Shown one piece after another: positions 40,701 to 51,461 of a DNA stretch of 64,000 nucleotides; the first letter of the stretch is position 1; every line of letters starts with the position of its first letter. Below the pieces are notes generated by a model. That model worked only from the letters and a program-made list of their open reading frames with translations, was not told where the DNA came from and ran no database searches. This DNA comes from Harmothoe impar (lineage: Eukaryota > Annelida > Polychaeta > Phyllodocida > Polynoidae): assembly GCA_947462335.1 (NCBI GenBank), contig OX381721.1, positions 372,001-436,000 of the forward strand, written 5' to 3'. A program made the translations under genes and the position numbers.

Positions 40701-43700
40701 CTAAGAATTGATCAACGGCCTGAAGAAGTAAAGAATTCCGAAGATCCAGATCCAATTTTTGGGATAAACCTGGTATACTCTGAATTCCATCTGATATTCA
40801 TCCATTTGATATTTTCTTTCCAAGGTCACATGCATTACATTTACACTTTCTTCTTCTTCACAATCCATTTTGCAACATCCTTTCCTCTCACCTAAAGCTG
40901 TAAGAAAAAGACCCTAGAAAATTAAGCAGAGTTACATTGTATGAATTCGGAAATTCTTCAAAACTGAATTTGTTCTCGCAATTCCCTCTTTCATTTCTGC
41001 TCTGATATCTTGTTTTTAAGCTCACATCCATTACAGTCACACTTGTCTCTTCAAAAATTAAGTTTTCCCCCCAACCTTTCTATCCAAACTGTGTTCTATA
41101 GAGAGAGAGACCTCTGAAAAAAATTCAAAGGTTTACATCAAATATATCCCCAAATTCTAGAAAATACTCTCTCTTTTTAAACTCTAATTTGGTTCTTCAT
41201 TGAATGCTTTGACGAGTTCTTTCAAATGTCCCATCCATTACATAGACACTTGCTTCTTCACATTGTATTTGCTTTTGACATTTATTGTCACCAAAAGATG
41301 TTACAATGAGGCCCCTAGGAAATTAAACAGCTGTAGACCATGACATTTTCTAAACACCTCAAATTCTGTCATTCTTTGTATTTCCCTTCCCATTTCTCTT
41401 TCTTTTTACAACAGCAGTTTTCTGTTCTACAAGTTTGATCGTTTTCTTATTTTAGGGGTTTAAACATTTTCCGGGAGAGACCAAGAATTGATCAACGGCC
41501 CAAAGAAGTAAAGCATTCTCAAGATCCAGATCCATTTTTTGGGATAAACCTGGTATACTCTGAATTCCATCTGATATTCATCCATTTGATATCTTCTTTC
41601 CAAGGTCACATCCATTACATTCACACTCTCTTCTTCACAATCCATCTTGCAACATCCTTTCCTCTTACCTAAAGCTGTAAGAAAAAGACCCTAGAAAATT
41701 AAGCAGAATTACATTGTATAAATTCGGAAATTCTTCAAAACTGAATTTGTTCTCTCAATTCCCTCTTTCATTTCTGCTCTGATATCTTGTTTTTAAGCTC
41801 ACATCCATTACAATCACAAATGTCTCTTCAAAAATTATGTTTTACTGCCAATCTTTCTATCCAAACTATGTTCTAGAGAGAGAGACCTCTGAAAAAATTG
41901 AAGGTTAACATCAAATATATCCTCAAATTCTAGAAAATACTCTCTTTTTCAAACTCTAAATTACTCCTTCATTTAATTCTTTGAAGAATTCTTTTAAATG
42001 TCCCATCCATTACAAAGACACTCGCTCCTTCACATTGTATTTGCTTTTGACATTTATTGTCACCAAAAGCTGTTACAATGAGGCCCCTGGGAAATCAAAC
42101 AGCTGTAGACCATGACATTTTCTAAACACCACAAATTCGGTCATTCTTTGTATTTCCCTTCCCATTTTTCTTTCTTTTTACAACAGCAGTTTTCTGTTCT
42201 ACAAGTTTGATAGTTTTCTATATTGAAGGGGTTTAAACGTTTTCCGGGAGAGACTAAGAATTCATCAACGGCCCAAAGAAGTAACATTCCCAAGATCCAG
42301 ATCCATTTTTTGGGATAAACCTGGTATACTCTGAATTCCATCTGATATTCATCCATTTGATATCTTCTTTCCAAGGTCACATCCATTACACTCACACTTT
42401 CTTCTTCTTCACAATCCATCTTGCAACATCCTTATCTCTCTTCTAAAGCTGTAAGAAAAAGGCCCTAGAAAATGAAGCAGAATTACATTGTATAAATTCG
42501 GAAATTCTTCAAAACTGAATTTGTTCTCTCAATTCCCTCTTTCATTTCTGCTCTGATATCTTGTTTTAAAGCTCACATCCATCACAGTCACACTTGTCTC
42601 TTCAAAAATTAAGTTTTTCCCCCAACCTTTCTATCCAAACTGTGTTCTAGAGAGAGAGACCTCTGAAAAAATTGAAGGTTAACATCAAATATATCCTCAA
42701 ATTCTAGAAAATACTCTCTTTTTCAAACTCTTAATTACTCCTTAATTTAATGCTTTGACGAGTTCTTTCAAATGTCCCATCCATTACAAAGACACTTGCT
42801 TCTTCACATTGTATTTGCTTTTGACATTTATTGTCACCAAAAGCTGTTACAATGAGGCCCCTGGGAAATCAAACAGCTGTAGACTATGACATTTTCTAAA
42901 CACCTTAAATTCTGTCATTCTTTGTATTTCCCTTCCCATTTTTCTTTCTTTTTACAACAGCAGTTTTCTGTTCTACAAGTTTGATAGTTTTCTCATTGTA
43001 GGGGTTTAAACATTTTCCAGGAGAGACTAAGAATTGATCAACGGCCTGAAGAAGTAAAGAATTCCGAAGATCCAGATCCAATTTTTTGGATAAACCTGGT
43101 ATACTCTGAATTCCATCTGATATTCATCCATTTGATATTTTCTTTCCAAGGTCACATGCATTACATTTACACTTTCTTCTTCTTCACAATCCATCTTGCA
43201 ACATCCTTTCCTCTCACCTAAAGCTGTAAGAAAAAGACCCTAGAAAATTAAGCAGAGTTACATTGTATGAATTCGGAAATTCTTCAAAACTGAATTTGTT
43301 CTCGCAATTCCCTCTTTCATTTCTGCTCTGATATCTTGTTTTTAAGCTCACATCCATTACAGTCACACTTGTCTCTTCAAAAATTAAGTTTTCCCCCCAA
43401 CCTTTCTATCCAAACTGTGTTCTATAGAGAGAGAGACCTCTGAAAAAAATTCAAAGGTTTACATCAAATATATCCCCAAATTCTAGAAAAAACTCTCTCT
43501 TTTTAAACTCTAATTTGGTTCTTCATTGAATGCTTTGACGAGTTCTTTCAAATGTCCCATCCATTACATAGACACTTGCTTCTTCACATTGTATTTGCTT
43601 TTGACATTTATTGTCACCAAAAGATGTTACAATGAGGCCCCTAGGAAATCAAACAGCTGTAGACCATGACATTTTCTAAACACCTCAAATTCTGTCATTC

Positions 43701-44309
43701 TTTGTATTTCCCTTCCCATTTCTCTTTCTTTTTACAACAGCAGTTTTCTGTTCTACAAGTTTGATCGTTTTCTTATTTTAGGGGTTTAAACATTTTCCGG
43801 GAGAGACTAAGAATTGATCAACGGCCCAAAGAAGTAAAGCATTCTCAAGATCCAGATCCATTTTTTGGGATAAACCTGGTATACTCTGAATTCCATCTGA
43901 TATTCATCCATTTGATATCTTCTTTCCAAGGTCACATCCATTACATTCACACTCTCTTCTTCACAATCCATCTTGCAACATCCTTTCCTCTTACCTAAAG
44001 CTGTAAGAAAAAGACCCTAGAAAATTAAGCAGAATTACATTGTATAAATTCGGAAATTCTTCAAAACTGAATTTGTTCTCTCAATTCCCTCTTTCATTTT
44101 TGCTCTGATATCTTGTTTTTAAGCTCACATCCATTACAATCACACTTGTCTCTTCAAAAATTATGTTTTACTGCCAATCTTTCTTTCCAAATTCTGTTCT
44201 AGAGAGAGAGACCTCCAACAAAATTGAAGCTTAACATCAATTATATCCTCAAATTCTAGAAAATACTCTCTTTTTCAAACTCTAAATTACTCCTTCATTT
44301 AATGCTTTG

Positions 44310-44580
44310 AAGAGTTCTTTCAAATGTCCCATCTATTACAAAGACACATGCTTCTTTTATTGAATTCATCAACGGCCTGAAGAAATGAAGCATTCCCAAG
44401 ATCCAGATCCAATTTTTGGGATAACCCTGGTATACTCTGAATTCCATCTGATATTCATCCATTTGATATCTTCTTTCCAAGGTCTCATCCATTACATTCA
44501 CACTTTCTTCTTCACAATCCATCTTGCAACATCCTTTCCTCTCACCTTAAGCTGTAAGAAAAAGACCCTAGAAAATGAAG
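44310..44580 (+). repeat. Array unit with the same ~221-bp deletion, terminal copy
   Basis: The junction cttcttttattgaattcatc is identical to the one at 34,533. It sits in the last recognisable unit, after which the array decays and stops near 44,846. The upstream unit carries the rare ttccaaattctgttctag variant in both places. The shared breakpoint means the two deletions have one origin. Confidence 0.9.
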
Positions 44581-44899
44581 CAGAATTACATTGTATAAGT
44601 TCCGAAATTCTTCAAAACTTAATTTTTTCTCTCAATTCCCTCTTTCATTTCTGCTCTAATATCTTCTTTTAAAGCTCATATTCATTGCAGTCACACCTTG
44701 TCTCTTCAAAAATTATGTTTTACAACCAATATTTCTATCCAAACTATACTCTCTTTTTTAAACTCTAAATTGGTCCTCCAATTAATCTTCACATTGTATT
44801 TGCTTTTGACATTTATTGTCACCAATAAAGCATTCCCAAGATCCAATTAAATGAAGTGCAAATATAAAACATCTTAATGAATGAATTTGCTCTGTTAAA

Positions 44900-45170
44900 G
44901 TGGGTTGCCATGGTAGCAGGTTCTCGTCATCAGAACAGAATACCCTGGGACAGACCTGGTCATTCCATTGATCTCTTGTTTCTTTAGGGAATATGTCATG
45001 CACAATACACAGCCTTTGTTAAATAAGAATAAGACATCTGGCAGAGCTGAACAGCAGCCGGACCTGGTCATCACATTGATCTGTTGTGTCTTTACAACAG
45101 CAGTGAAGCATTAAACTGCAGCCAGTGTGGCCAGCACCCACAGATAATTGGGCAGTCGGGTGTCACGGCT
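44900..45170 (+). repeat. Right copy of array-flanking duplication
   Basis: Direct partner of 5430-5660. It begins about 55 bp beyond the array end with ggttgccatggtagcag and continues through tgatctgttgtgtctttaca and the cacccacagataattgg core. It contains extra sequence (about 44,960-45,050) not present on the left. The two copies bracketing the array in the same orientation suggest that the array grew inside, or between, an old tandem duplication. Confidence 0.8.
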
Positions 45171-47730
45171 CACTACAATAGACCAAGAGACATGCTTCCA
45201 TGACCTGTACACAATCGTACAGTCATCATGACAGGGTCACAAGATGCACTCAGCCTCTTTTTACTTTCACTGCACTGAATGAACCCGCAGAGCTGCACTC
45301 TCCTGACCCCTCCACCCCTCAGACTGTGCATGTGTGGAGAGTTGGAAAGCCTGACATCTCTCCTTATCCCGCTTCGAACTTGTGGTGTTTTATTCTCAGC
45401 TTGAAATGAAAAATTCTTTTTTTTATCTATTTGTAGACATTTTTATGTATAATCAAAAGCCATATATGTAAATAAAGGGGATATTTATGAAGATACTATG
45501 TTTGATTTAGTTGTACTATCTTTCATTTCACTTTTATCTGGACTGTTTCCAAATTTGCTTCAATAAATGATCTGTTACTATTTAAGGTGGCTCAATCTCT
45601 TGGTGTCAATGTAGTTAGATTTTCATCAGGTTCTTGCAATATGACCATAATGGCATACACCTTCCAGAAAAGCTGGTCCTGAGCTGTTTTCTAAAATGTC
45701 CAAGCCTTAAGTCAATGTTTCATGTGACAGGGGTACACAGTTTTTTGCCACATATCTACATGAAATAGTTCTGAAAAGTAGCTAGATTTCTGTATAACTC
45801 TCCCAGGATATAGGCTCTGATACTCTCTATCTAGAGAATCCATTTTGAACATATGGTCCCAGGCTTTCTTTTAAGATTTTTGATCATTGAAAAGGGGAAA
45901 AAAATTGAAAAGAAATAGAAATACTGTATGACTTCTAAATTAGAGCTACCACCACAGACTAGCACAATGGCAGAATGTATGCCTTCATATTCAAAGGTTA
46001 GAGTGGCATAATCACTGAGTGTATCCCCCTCACAGTCCTAGTACTGTTCTAGTCTTCTATGTGGTTAAGTGTGAGTGGTGAGAGTGCCCCTTTAATGGTT
46101 TTCACCTTGTTCAGGCAACAACTTTGCCGAAGCTCCCCTGGTGGTCTATGGTCAAACTATCTGCGCAGAAAATAGCTTAGTATACTAAAATGGCATCAAC
46201 TCAATACATGTATTTTTTGTGATAGCTGAAAACAATAAATAGGAGAGATATTCACAAAGATAGTGTGCTTGATTTCTTTGCACATCCTTTCATTCTAGTT
46301 GGAATGACATTTCCAAATATGCTTCGATAAATGATGTAGTACTACTAAAGGATCACTGACATCATGTTGTCTCCCATGGCCTTTAGTCTTTGTATGACAT
46401 GGTAGTAATCGGATAAAAGTCAAATGATGCTAAGTGTCAACTTTACATAGAAACCATTAGACATTATATATGACTTCACTAATGATTATATATATATATT
46501 GTATGTAGTTTTAGTTCAAGGAGAACTCTTACACATTCTAAAGCAATCAGCTTACCCTGCAGCTGGCATTGCTAAGACTATGAAAAAATGTGCCAACATT
46601 TCAGTTTTTCAGGCGCTGTTTTATGAAGGGTTTTCTCTCTATTTTGATGCAATGCTTCTATATTAGGATTTCTCCATCACTTATAATCTTTTGCAGTTGA
46701 TTCAGATTATTTCTCTTTGTTATACAAAATGCCAATTGGTTTCATGAGCTGGATTTATACTTATACTACATTAATCATGACAAAGGCAGGCAAATCAAAT
46801 TTCCAAGATATTATTATTGACTGATTATATAAGGTATACTCATTTCACCCACAAATTTTCTCCTGTGGGACCCCCCCCCCAATAACTTGCCTTGGAATTG
46901 TCTGACCAGCCCAACAAAGCCCTCTCCCACTGGAATCCTCCACTTCTACTATAGGTTTACTTCTGTAGTGTATAGACATATCGGGGGGAAAAGCAAAAAG
47001 AGGGCTGTGGGGGTAGAGCCCCTGATGAAGTCAATAGAAGATTATATTAGTCCTCCCTACCAAATGTCTATGATATATATTTAGTGCTCACTATAGATCA
47101 TATATCTTTGCAATGAAAGGTTGCAAAACAGTTGAATTAAGTTGAGATGCAGCACAGAGTTTGCCTCCTTGATTTAATGCATTTAGTTTTCTTCTCTACT
47201 GCTAGTCATAAGATGTCCATACACAATACATGCACTCATGCCAGTCAAGCCATTGACGACAATTTCAATATAACTGGTTCTTTCCCAAAGGTGTATTTTG
47301 GCTGACTTAGCGTAAAAACTGCCTATTCTGAATGGTCTTATCATTGAATCAAAATACTTCATAGGCTTCTATTTGGTTTATTGCCCAGGTTACCATACAA
47401 ACCTGCTATTGCTTAGTAACCGCTTATCCTAGAAAACAGTCATGACACCTGTACATGTATTATTGGACTCTATATTGGACTACCTCCACATTCAATAGAA
47501 GCATACACAGAACACCATAGTGATACCAAAACAAGATAATTTCTGCAATTTTCAGCTTTATGGCAATTTGCAGGTAAAAACCTCACGTACCTGTAACAGG
47601 TACTTGTTGTCATCTATGAAACAGCAAGTTTGTGGTGGTGGTAGGGCTTCCCATTGATTATCAGTTCTCTGATGAGTTTGAACTTTTTGCCCCCATTTTC
47701 GGGGGGAGGAAAACAATCTGAGGTCCTTAC
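45171..47730. other. Intergenic DNA, nothing recognised
   Basis: AT-rich non-coding sequence with short broken frames. A C12 run lies at about 46,869-46,880 and a (TA)n patch near 46,489. Two similar passages (around 45,540-45,600 and 46,285-46,345) share the cttcaataaatgat / cttcgataaatgat motif, suggesting an old duplication. No gene or transposon edge was resolved. Confidence 0.4.
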
Positions 47731-47857
47731 CTTCCTTCTTATTGAGCCGATCCATGGTGCTGATACCAGACAAGCCATCATGTCTGCGTAGGTTCCTCAC
47801 ATTCTTGTGGATTTCACCTTTGATGGACCTAGCAGTGAGTCTCACCAGGACCGGCAC
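47731..47857 (-). CDS. Candidate internal exon of an unassigned gene (42 codons + 1 nt)
   Basis: On the minus strand a 127-bp stretch, clearly richer in G+C than its surroundings, is open in one frame. It is flanked by a plausible acceptor (ttctctggcttcaag) and a strong donor (GGAAG|GTAAGG). The encoded piece runs VPVLVRLTARSIKGEIHK, then NVRNLRRHDGLSGIST, then MDRLNKKE. It is basic and hydrophilic and I do not recognise its family. It ends in phase 1. No partner exon was identified on either side, although the BTBD-like gene upstream is on the same strand. It could be a genuine exon with distant partners, or a coding remnant of a transposon. Confidence 0.4.
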
Positions 47858-48016
47858 CTTGAAGCCAGAGAAGATTTAAGAGAAATCATGTTCATTCCAA
47901 CATATTTTGTTGTGTGTGATTGAATCAAATAATAAAATCTATGGAAGATAAATGTTTGTTGACTCTCTATTTTCACATATTTATAAAAGATCTAATATAC
48001 TTATACGACCCCCCAG

Positions 48017-48132
48017 GAAATACGGGTCTGTGGACTTCTGTGATATTCTTAGTAACAATAATATTATACTTACTTGCTCATGTGATACTACCTAGTCTTG
48101 GATTCAGAAGGAGAGTAACAGTGACAGGGAAT
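48017..48132 (+). CDS. Candidate exon encoding one transmembrane helix
   Basis: The plus strand shows a possible acceptor (ccccccag) at 48,016, then 116 open bases, then a consensus donor (GGGAAT|GTAAGT) at 48,133. The encoded segment starts NTGLWTSV, continues into a hydrophobic run (IFLVTIILYLLAHVIL), and then meets a short basic stop-transfer cluster (GFRRR). This is the usual look of a single membrane span. I do not recognise the protein and no partner exons were found. A chance hydrophobic frame in AT-rich DNA is the main alternative. Confidence 0.25.
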
Positions 48133-49553
48133 GTAAGTCCCAATGGGCACACACTCCAAGGTGGCCACATGTGGCCAGTAATTTCATCATGAAATATCTT
48201 GATTATGAATATATTTCTTCACTTAACTGGTATTTGCATTGTTCCACTATTATCATAGAGTATAGTAACTGCCATTACTGATCATAAGGATATAGAAAAA
48301 TGTGTAAAAATGATAAAAAGTTGTCCATATATGATCATTAATTCCTCCTGTAAGACAAAAGGTTAGGGGTTATTTCAACTCTCAACATAGTTTGTTTAAA
48401 GACAGATGTAAATTACTTTCTTTGCAGTAGAGAAGGGTCCTTTCCCCTCTTTATGCCCTATTGCTATACACTACAATTTAAAAGTAACAGAATATCGGTT
48501 TTCTTTTTGTATTCCTTAAGTCATGTTTTCCCTGCCTACTGCAAAAAACTCCATTTTCATTCATGTACAGTATAGAATTATCTACAGATTGGTGCAATAT
48601 ATGTATAGGGTTGTGGCTTCTCTTCTCTCAAAGATATTAATCTTATGATTAGTGAATCTACCTTAGGATAGATTAAAAGATATGAACATTTATCAGTAAA
48701 AGCTAACTTGGCATTTCTAATTGCATGTGGAATTGGAGAGGGTTTCCTGATGATAATAGTTGTGGCTGTGGTACTGACTGTATTAGCTGGGTCAATGTCA
48801 TCTAGCATTACTAGATTGGCATTAGCACCAGCAAATGACTATACAGTGTTGACTTCATTTTTGGGGCCTTTGCCAAGACAGTAATTGATGAACTTCAATT
48901 TTGAGTTTTAAAAAGTTTTATTGGTAATCTCACCTCAGAATACAGGACTGACCAAATCATCAACATGCTTTTATTGTATTAAATAAGTTGAGAACTTGTC
49001 TACATGTTCTCGCAACACAGTATAATAATAGGTTACATTATAACCAAGTCTGATGTGATTAAATAATCTAAGATTTGCCATATTACATGAGTTGTTTGTA
49101 TCATATGTTTGAGCAACTACCAGTAAATTATAATGGTAATATGCAAGAGTCAAGAGTTTTCCAATGATGAGAAATCAGTAAGGTTTGTTCACACAGTAAA
49201 CATGTTAACATGTTCAGCTGTATTAGCATGTGATATATATATAGGGAAACCAGCATCTCGATCCATTAAACATAGAGATGTTATAATTTCCATTAGGCAT
49301 TCATTCTTCCAGCTTTTGCTTTAATTTTTGAGATATGCCTCAGCATAATTCTGACTGTCTAACCTATCACCCTATCACCCAGCTGCTTTAATCTTCTGCT
49401 GAACCTGTGATCCTTATCTCTATGTAGGACCGTTATTGTGGCATGTCGCCATGCATTATCTCATTCAAAAGAAATTATTTCCAGGTACTGAGTTGAACAA
49501 GGTTTGTCGAAAGTTTTAATTTGGTGGTGTTTTAAGGGACCCATAATGTTTAC

Positions 49554-49579
49554 ATTGTATTGTATTGTATTGTATTGTA
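49554..49579. repeat. (TTGTA)n microsatellite
   Basis: Five consecutive copies of a 5-bp TTGTA motif. Confidence 0.9.
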
Positions 49580-49853
49580 AATTCTTTTATTTATACTGAA
49601 AACATATAGGCATAAATGATTGCTTGTAATTATTTTGTATCCAGTCGATGGCATATATAATTCACTTGTACATGAATAGCAAGTAACTAGTATGGTTTAG
49701 TACCATAGAAAAAGGATGTTAGTATGAGATTTCATGGATTTCAATAGCAATGAAAATATTGTCCCAAGCCCTGACAAGCATCTACTGTGAAAGTACTTAT
49801 ATTCACGGGTGTACATTTTTGCTGAGGTGGCAAAAAAGACCAATTCATGGGTA

Positions 49854-49859
49854 TTTATT
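49854..49859 (-). terminator. Possible poly(A) signal of the BTBD-like gene
   Basis: tttatt on the plus strand reads AATAAA on the minus strand, about 140 bp past the stop codon at 49,998. Position and sequence fit a eukaryotic cleavage/polyadenylation hexamer. In AT-rich DNA this can occur by chance. Confidence 0.35.
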
Positions 49860-49997
49860 CCACTGTGTAGCATACAAGAATTTTGCAGATTTTTCATTTC
49901 CCTGAATATAGCGAAAAATTTATACCCAGTGAAACAAAGTATGACCAGAGTATTAGCGTGGCAGGATTATAATTTCTGTGAGAGCATTCTATGAATT

Positions 49998-51461
49998 TCA
50001 AAACCTCACTACTAATGTGTCAAATGGTGGTTTGCTGAAGTCAGTGTGTTTGGTGATGACAAAGTCAAGTTTCTTGTAGAGATCTGAATACTCGAAATTT
50101 ACATAACTAGAGAAGGGAAAGTGCATGTTGACTTTGTGTGGGTACTCGAACCGAGCATCTTGAATGTTCAGCATGGTCCCTGCCTCAATGTATACAGCTT
50201 CCTTCAGGTACACGGTCAGGGTCTCCGGCTGCACCTCTAGGCACTCAATAAGGGAGCCATAGGACACCAGGAACGAGCCAGGTTCTGTAAATGTTAGTCC
50301 TATAAGTGTGAACCCCTGTGTTGTGCATTTTATGGAGAAGGTGTAAACTCCAGCCTGACTAGTGTCCCATACATCCGGTAACTTCACAGATACTGTGAGA
50401 TCCTTTGTCTCCCACTGCTTCATACACGGGAATGGTGGGTTGGATTTGTCAGCAGCACAAAGGTACCGTAACACCTGTAACTCCTCCTGTCCATTCAGAA
50501 AGTTCTTCCCCGAGACCTCACTCACAAACTCCTCTTGTTTCATGCTGCAGAAGGGGATTTTCCTCAGGAGAGGACCCAACATCTTACGTTTGTTTGCCAT
50601 ATTGACAGGAATATCCTTTTCCTCACATTCCTGCTCTGACCATGTCTGGCAGAACTTGAAGATATCTACCTCCCTCATGGAAAGTTGGTCATAATCCAGG
50701 ATCACCTCAACTGTTTGTCTGGTGATGTGATACTCTTCTAGTCCCCGAGTTTCTAAACTTTTACTGCAGGTTAAATAATGCAAGCAGGCCTTGGTGAGAG
50801 ATGCCTCATTGAAGAAGACTGCATGGTCTAGGATCTCTGCCCATGTCAGCTCATTCACAGAGCCCAGCAGAAACTCCATACACTTTGCCTTCAACACCTT
50901 GACATCATACTTCTCAGCACAATATGCCAGGTGAAGCGCCTTGGTAGTTGTCAGAACTGCGTCGTCAAGGTAGAGATATCTAAAACAAGGTAGATATTTC
51001 TTAGGTATTTGACAAAGCATTGAGTGCATTGAGCATATGTAAACATATAATAATGTGTGTGTATTACACAAGGAACTGTGGAGTTCCTTGTAAATAGACA
51101 CCACCAACAATTAACGTTATTAATTTTCAAGAAATCATGAACTATTTGTCATGGGATTGAGAAGGGTGTTAGAGTGAACAAGAAGTAAAAATAAATCGCC
51201 ATGGTCATACCTGAGGAAGTCCATAAAGATATCAGGCTCTATGTCTGAAATCTCCATTTCATCCCCTGGCTGTCCCAGCTCACTGTGGAACATGGTGAAG
51301 AACACACAACTTCTTGCCTTCAGGATGAGGCGGTGTGCCTTGATTGTCTCTGTAGTGTTGGGGAACCTGAACATGATGTCTGTGTCAATCTCATTCTCAA
51401 ACATGAAGTAGATACTGGCAGACAGTTTTTTACCAGACTGCCAGTCGGTGGCCATGGCCAT
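49998..51461 (-). CDS. BTBD1/2/3/6-like BTB-BACK-PHR protein, two exons
   Basis: This gene has two coding exons: 51,461-51,211 (251 nt) and 50,979-49,998 (982 nt). They are joined through a GT-AG intron, total 1,233 nt, 410 residues plus stop. The splice restores an Arg codon and gives the classic FLRYLYLDD junction inside the BTB fold. Residues ~20-95 form the BTB domain (IDTDIMFRF, KAHRLILKARS, FHSEL, then IEPDIFMDFLRYLY). Residues ~105-225 fit the BACK region (EKYDVKVLKAKCMEFLL; REVDIFKFCQTW; IPFCSM). Residues ~280-395 resemble a PHR-type beta domain but are shorter and diverged, ending FEYSDLYKKLDFVI. Family members bind Cullin-3 through BTB and recruit substrates for ubiquitination; some regulate neural development. 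The start at 51,461 is supported by an in-frame TGA 9 nt upstream; a second ATG follows two codons later. Family assignment is firm; the orthologue within BTBD1/2/3/6 is not. Lineage-expanded BTBD6-like paralogues are common in amphioxus. Confidence 0.9.
50980..51210 (-). other. Intron of the BTBD-like gene
   Basis: 231 bp, donor CTCAG|GTATGA and acceptor TTGTTTTAG|ATATC. The split codon is AG|A (Arg). Removing it joins the two halves of the BTB domain in frame; reading through would insert stops and non-homologous sequence. Confidence 0.93.

Larger units (their letters stand above)
7470..44846 (+). repeat. Giant satellite array: 49 tandem units of ~773 bp
   Basis: All units are in the same orientation. 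Using the landmark ggggtttaaacattttccgg I count units at about 7690, 8482, 9253, 10028, 10808 and so on to 43785. That is 47 landmark-bearing units plus two units (near 34.54 and 44.36 kb) that lack the landmark through a shared ~221-bp deletion. Typical spacing is 772-775 bp. The first two or three units and the last one are the most diverged, while interior units are nearly identical, as expected for an array homogenised by unequal exchange. Each unit has three recognisable copies of a catccat-containing segment (spacing about 193, 202 and 377 bp), so the unit looks internally repetitive. Short minus-strand frames of 60-92 codons recur once per unit, but frameshift between units after about 45 codons and are probably not genes. 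Function is unknown; centromeric or pericentromeric satellite, a rapidly expanding minisatellite, or an assembly-sensitive locus are possibilities. Confidence 0.97.
48133..49990. other. Intergenic DNA downstream of the BTBD-like gene
   Basis: AT-rich DNA without a recognisable gene. A (TTGTA)5 microsatellite lies at about 49,554-49,579. A minus-strand frame around 48,578-48,830 is open for about 80 codons but matches no family I know and has no supporting splice context. Confidence 0.4.

Noticed and set aside
22373..42419. Repeated 60-92 codon minus-strand frames (and 70-77 codon plus-strand frames) in the satellite units as genes
   Set aside because: They occur once per unit because the units are copies. 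After about 45 codons different units run in different frames, and several plus-strand ones depend on non-ATG starts. I keep the minus-strand one only as a testable finding.
48578..48830. Minus-strand frame around a peptide with NTVSTTATTIIIRKPSPIP
   Set aside because: Open for about 80 codons and looks somewhat protein-like, but I recognise no family and see no splice signals; too weak to call.
51135..51210. Extension of BTBD-like exon 1 past residue 83
   Set aside because: Reading through gives non-homologous residues and a stop, while splicing at GTATGA restores the conserved RYLYLDD junction.
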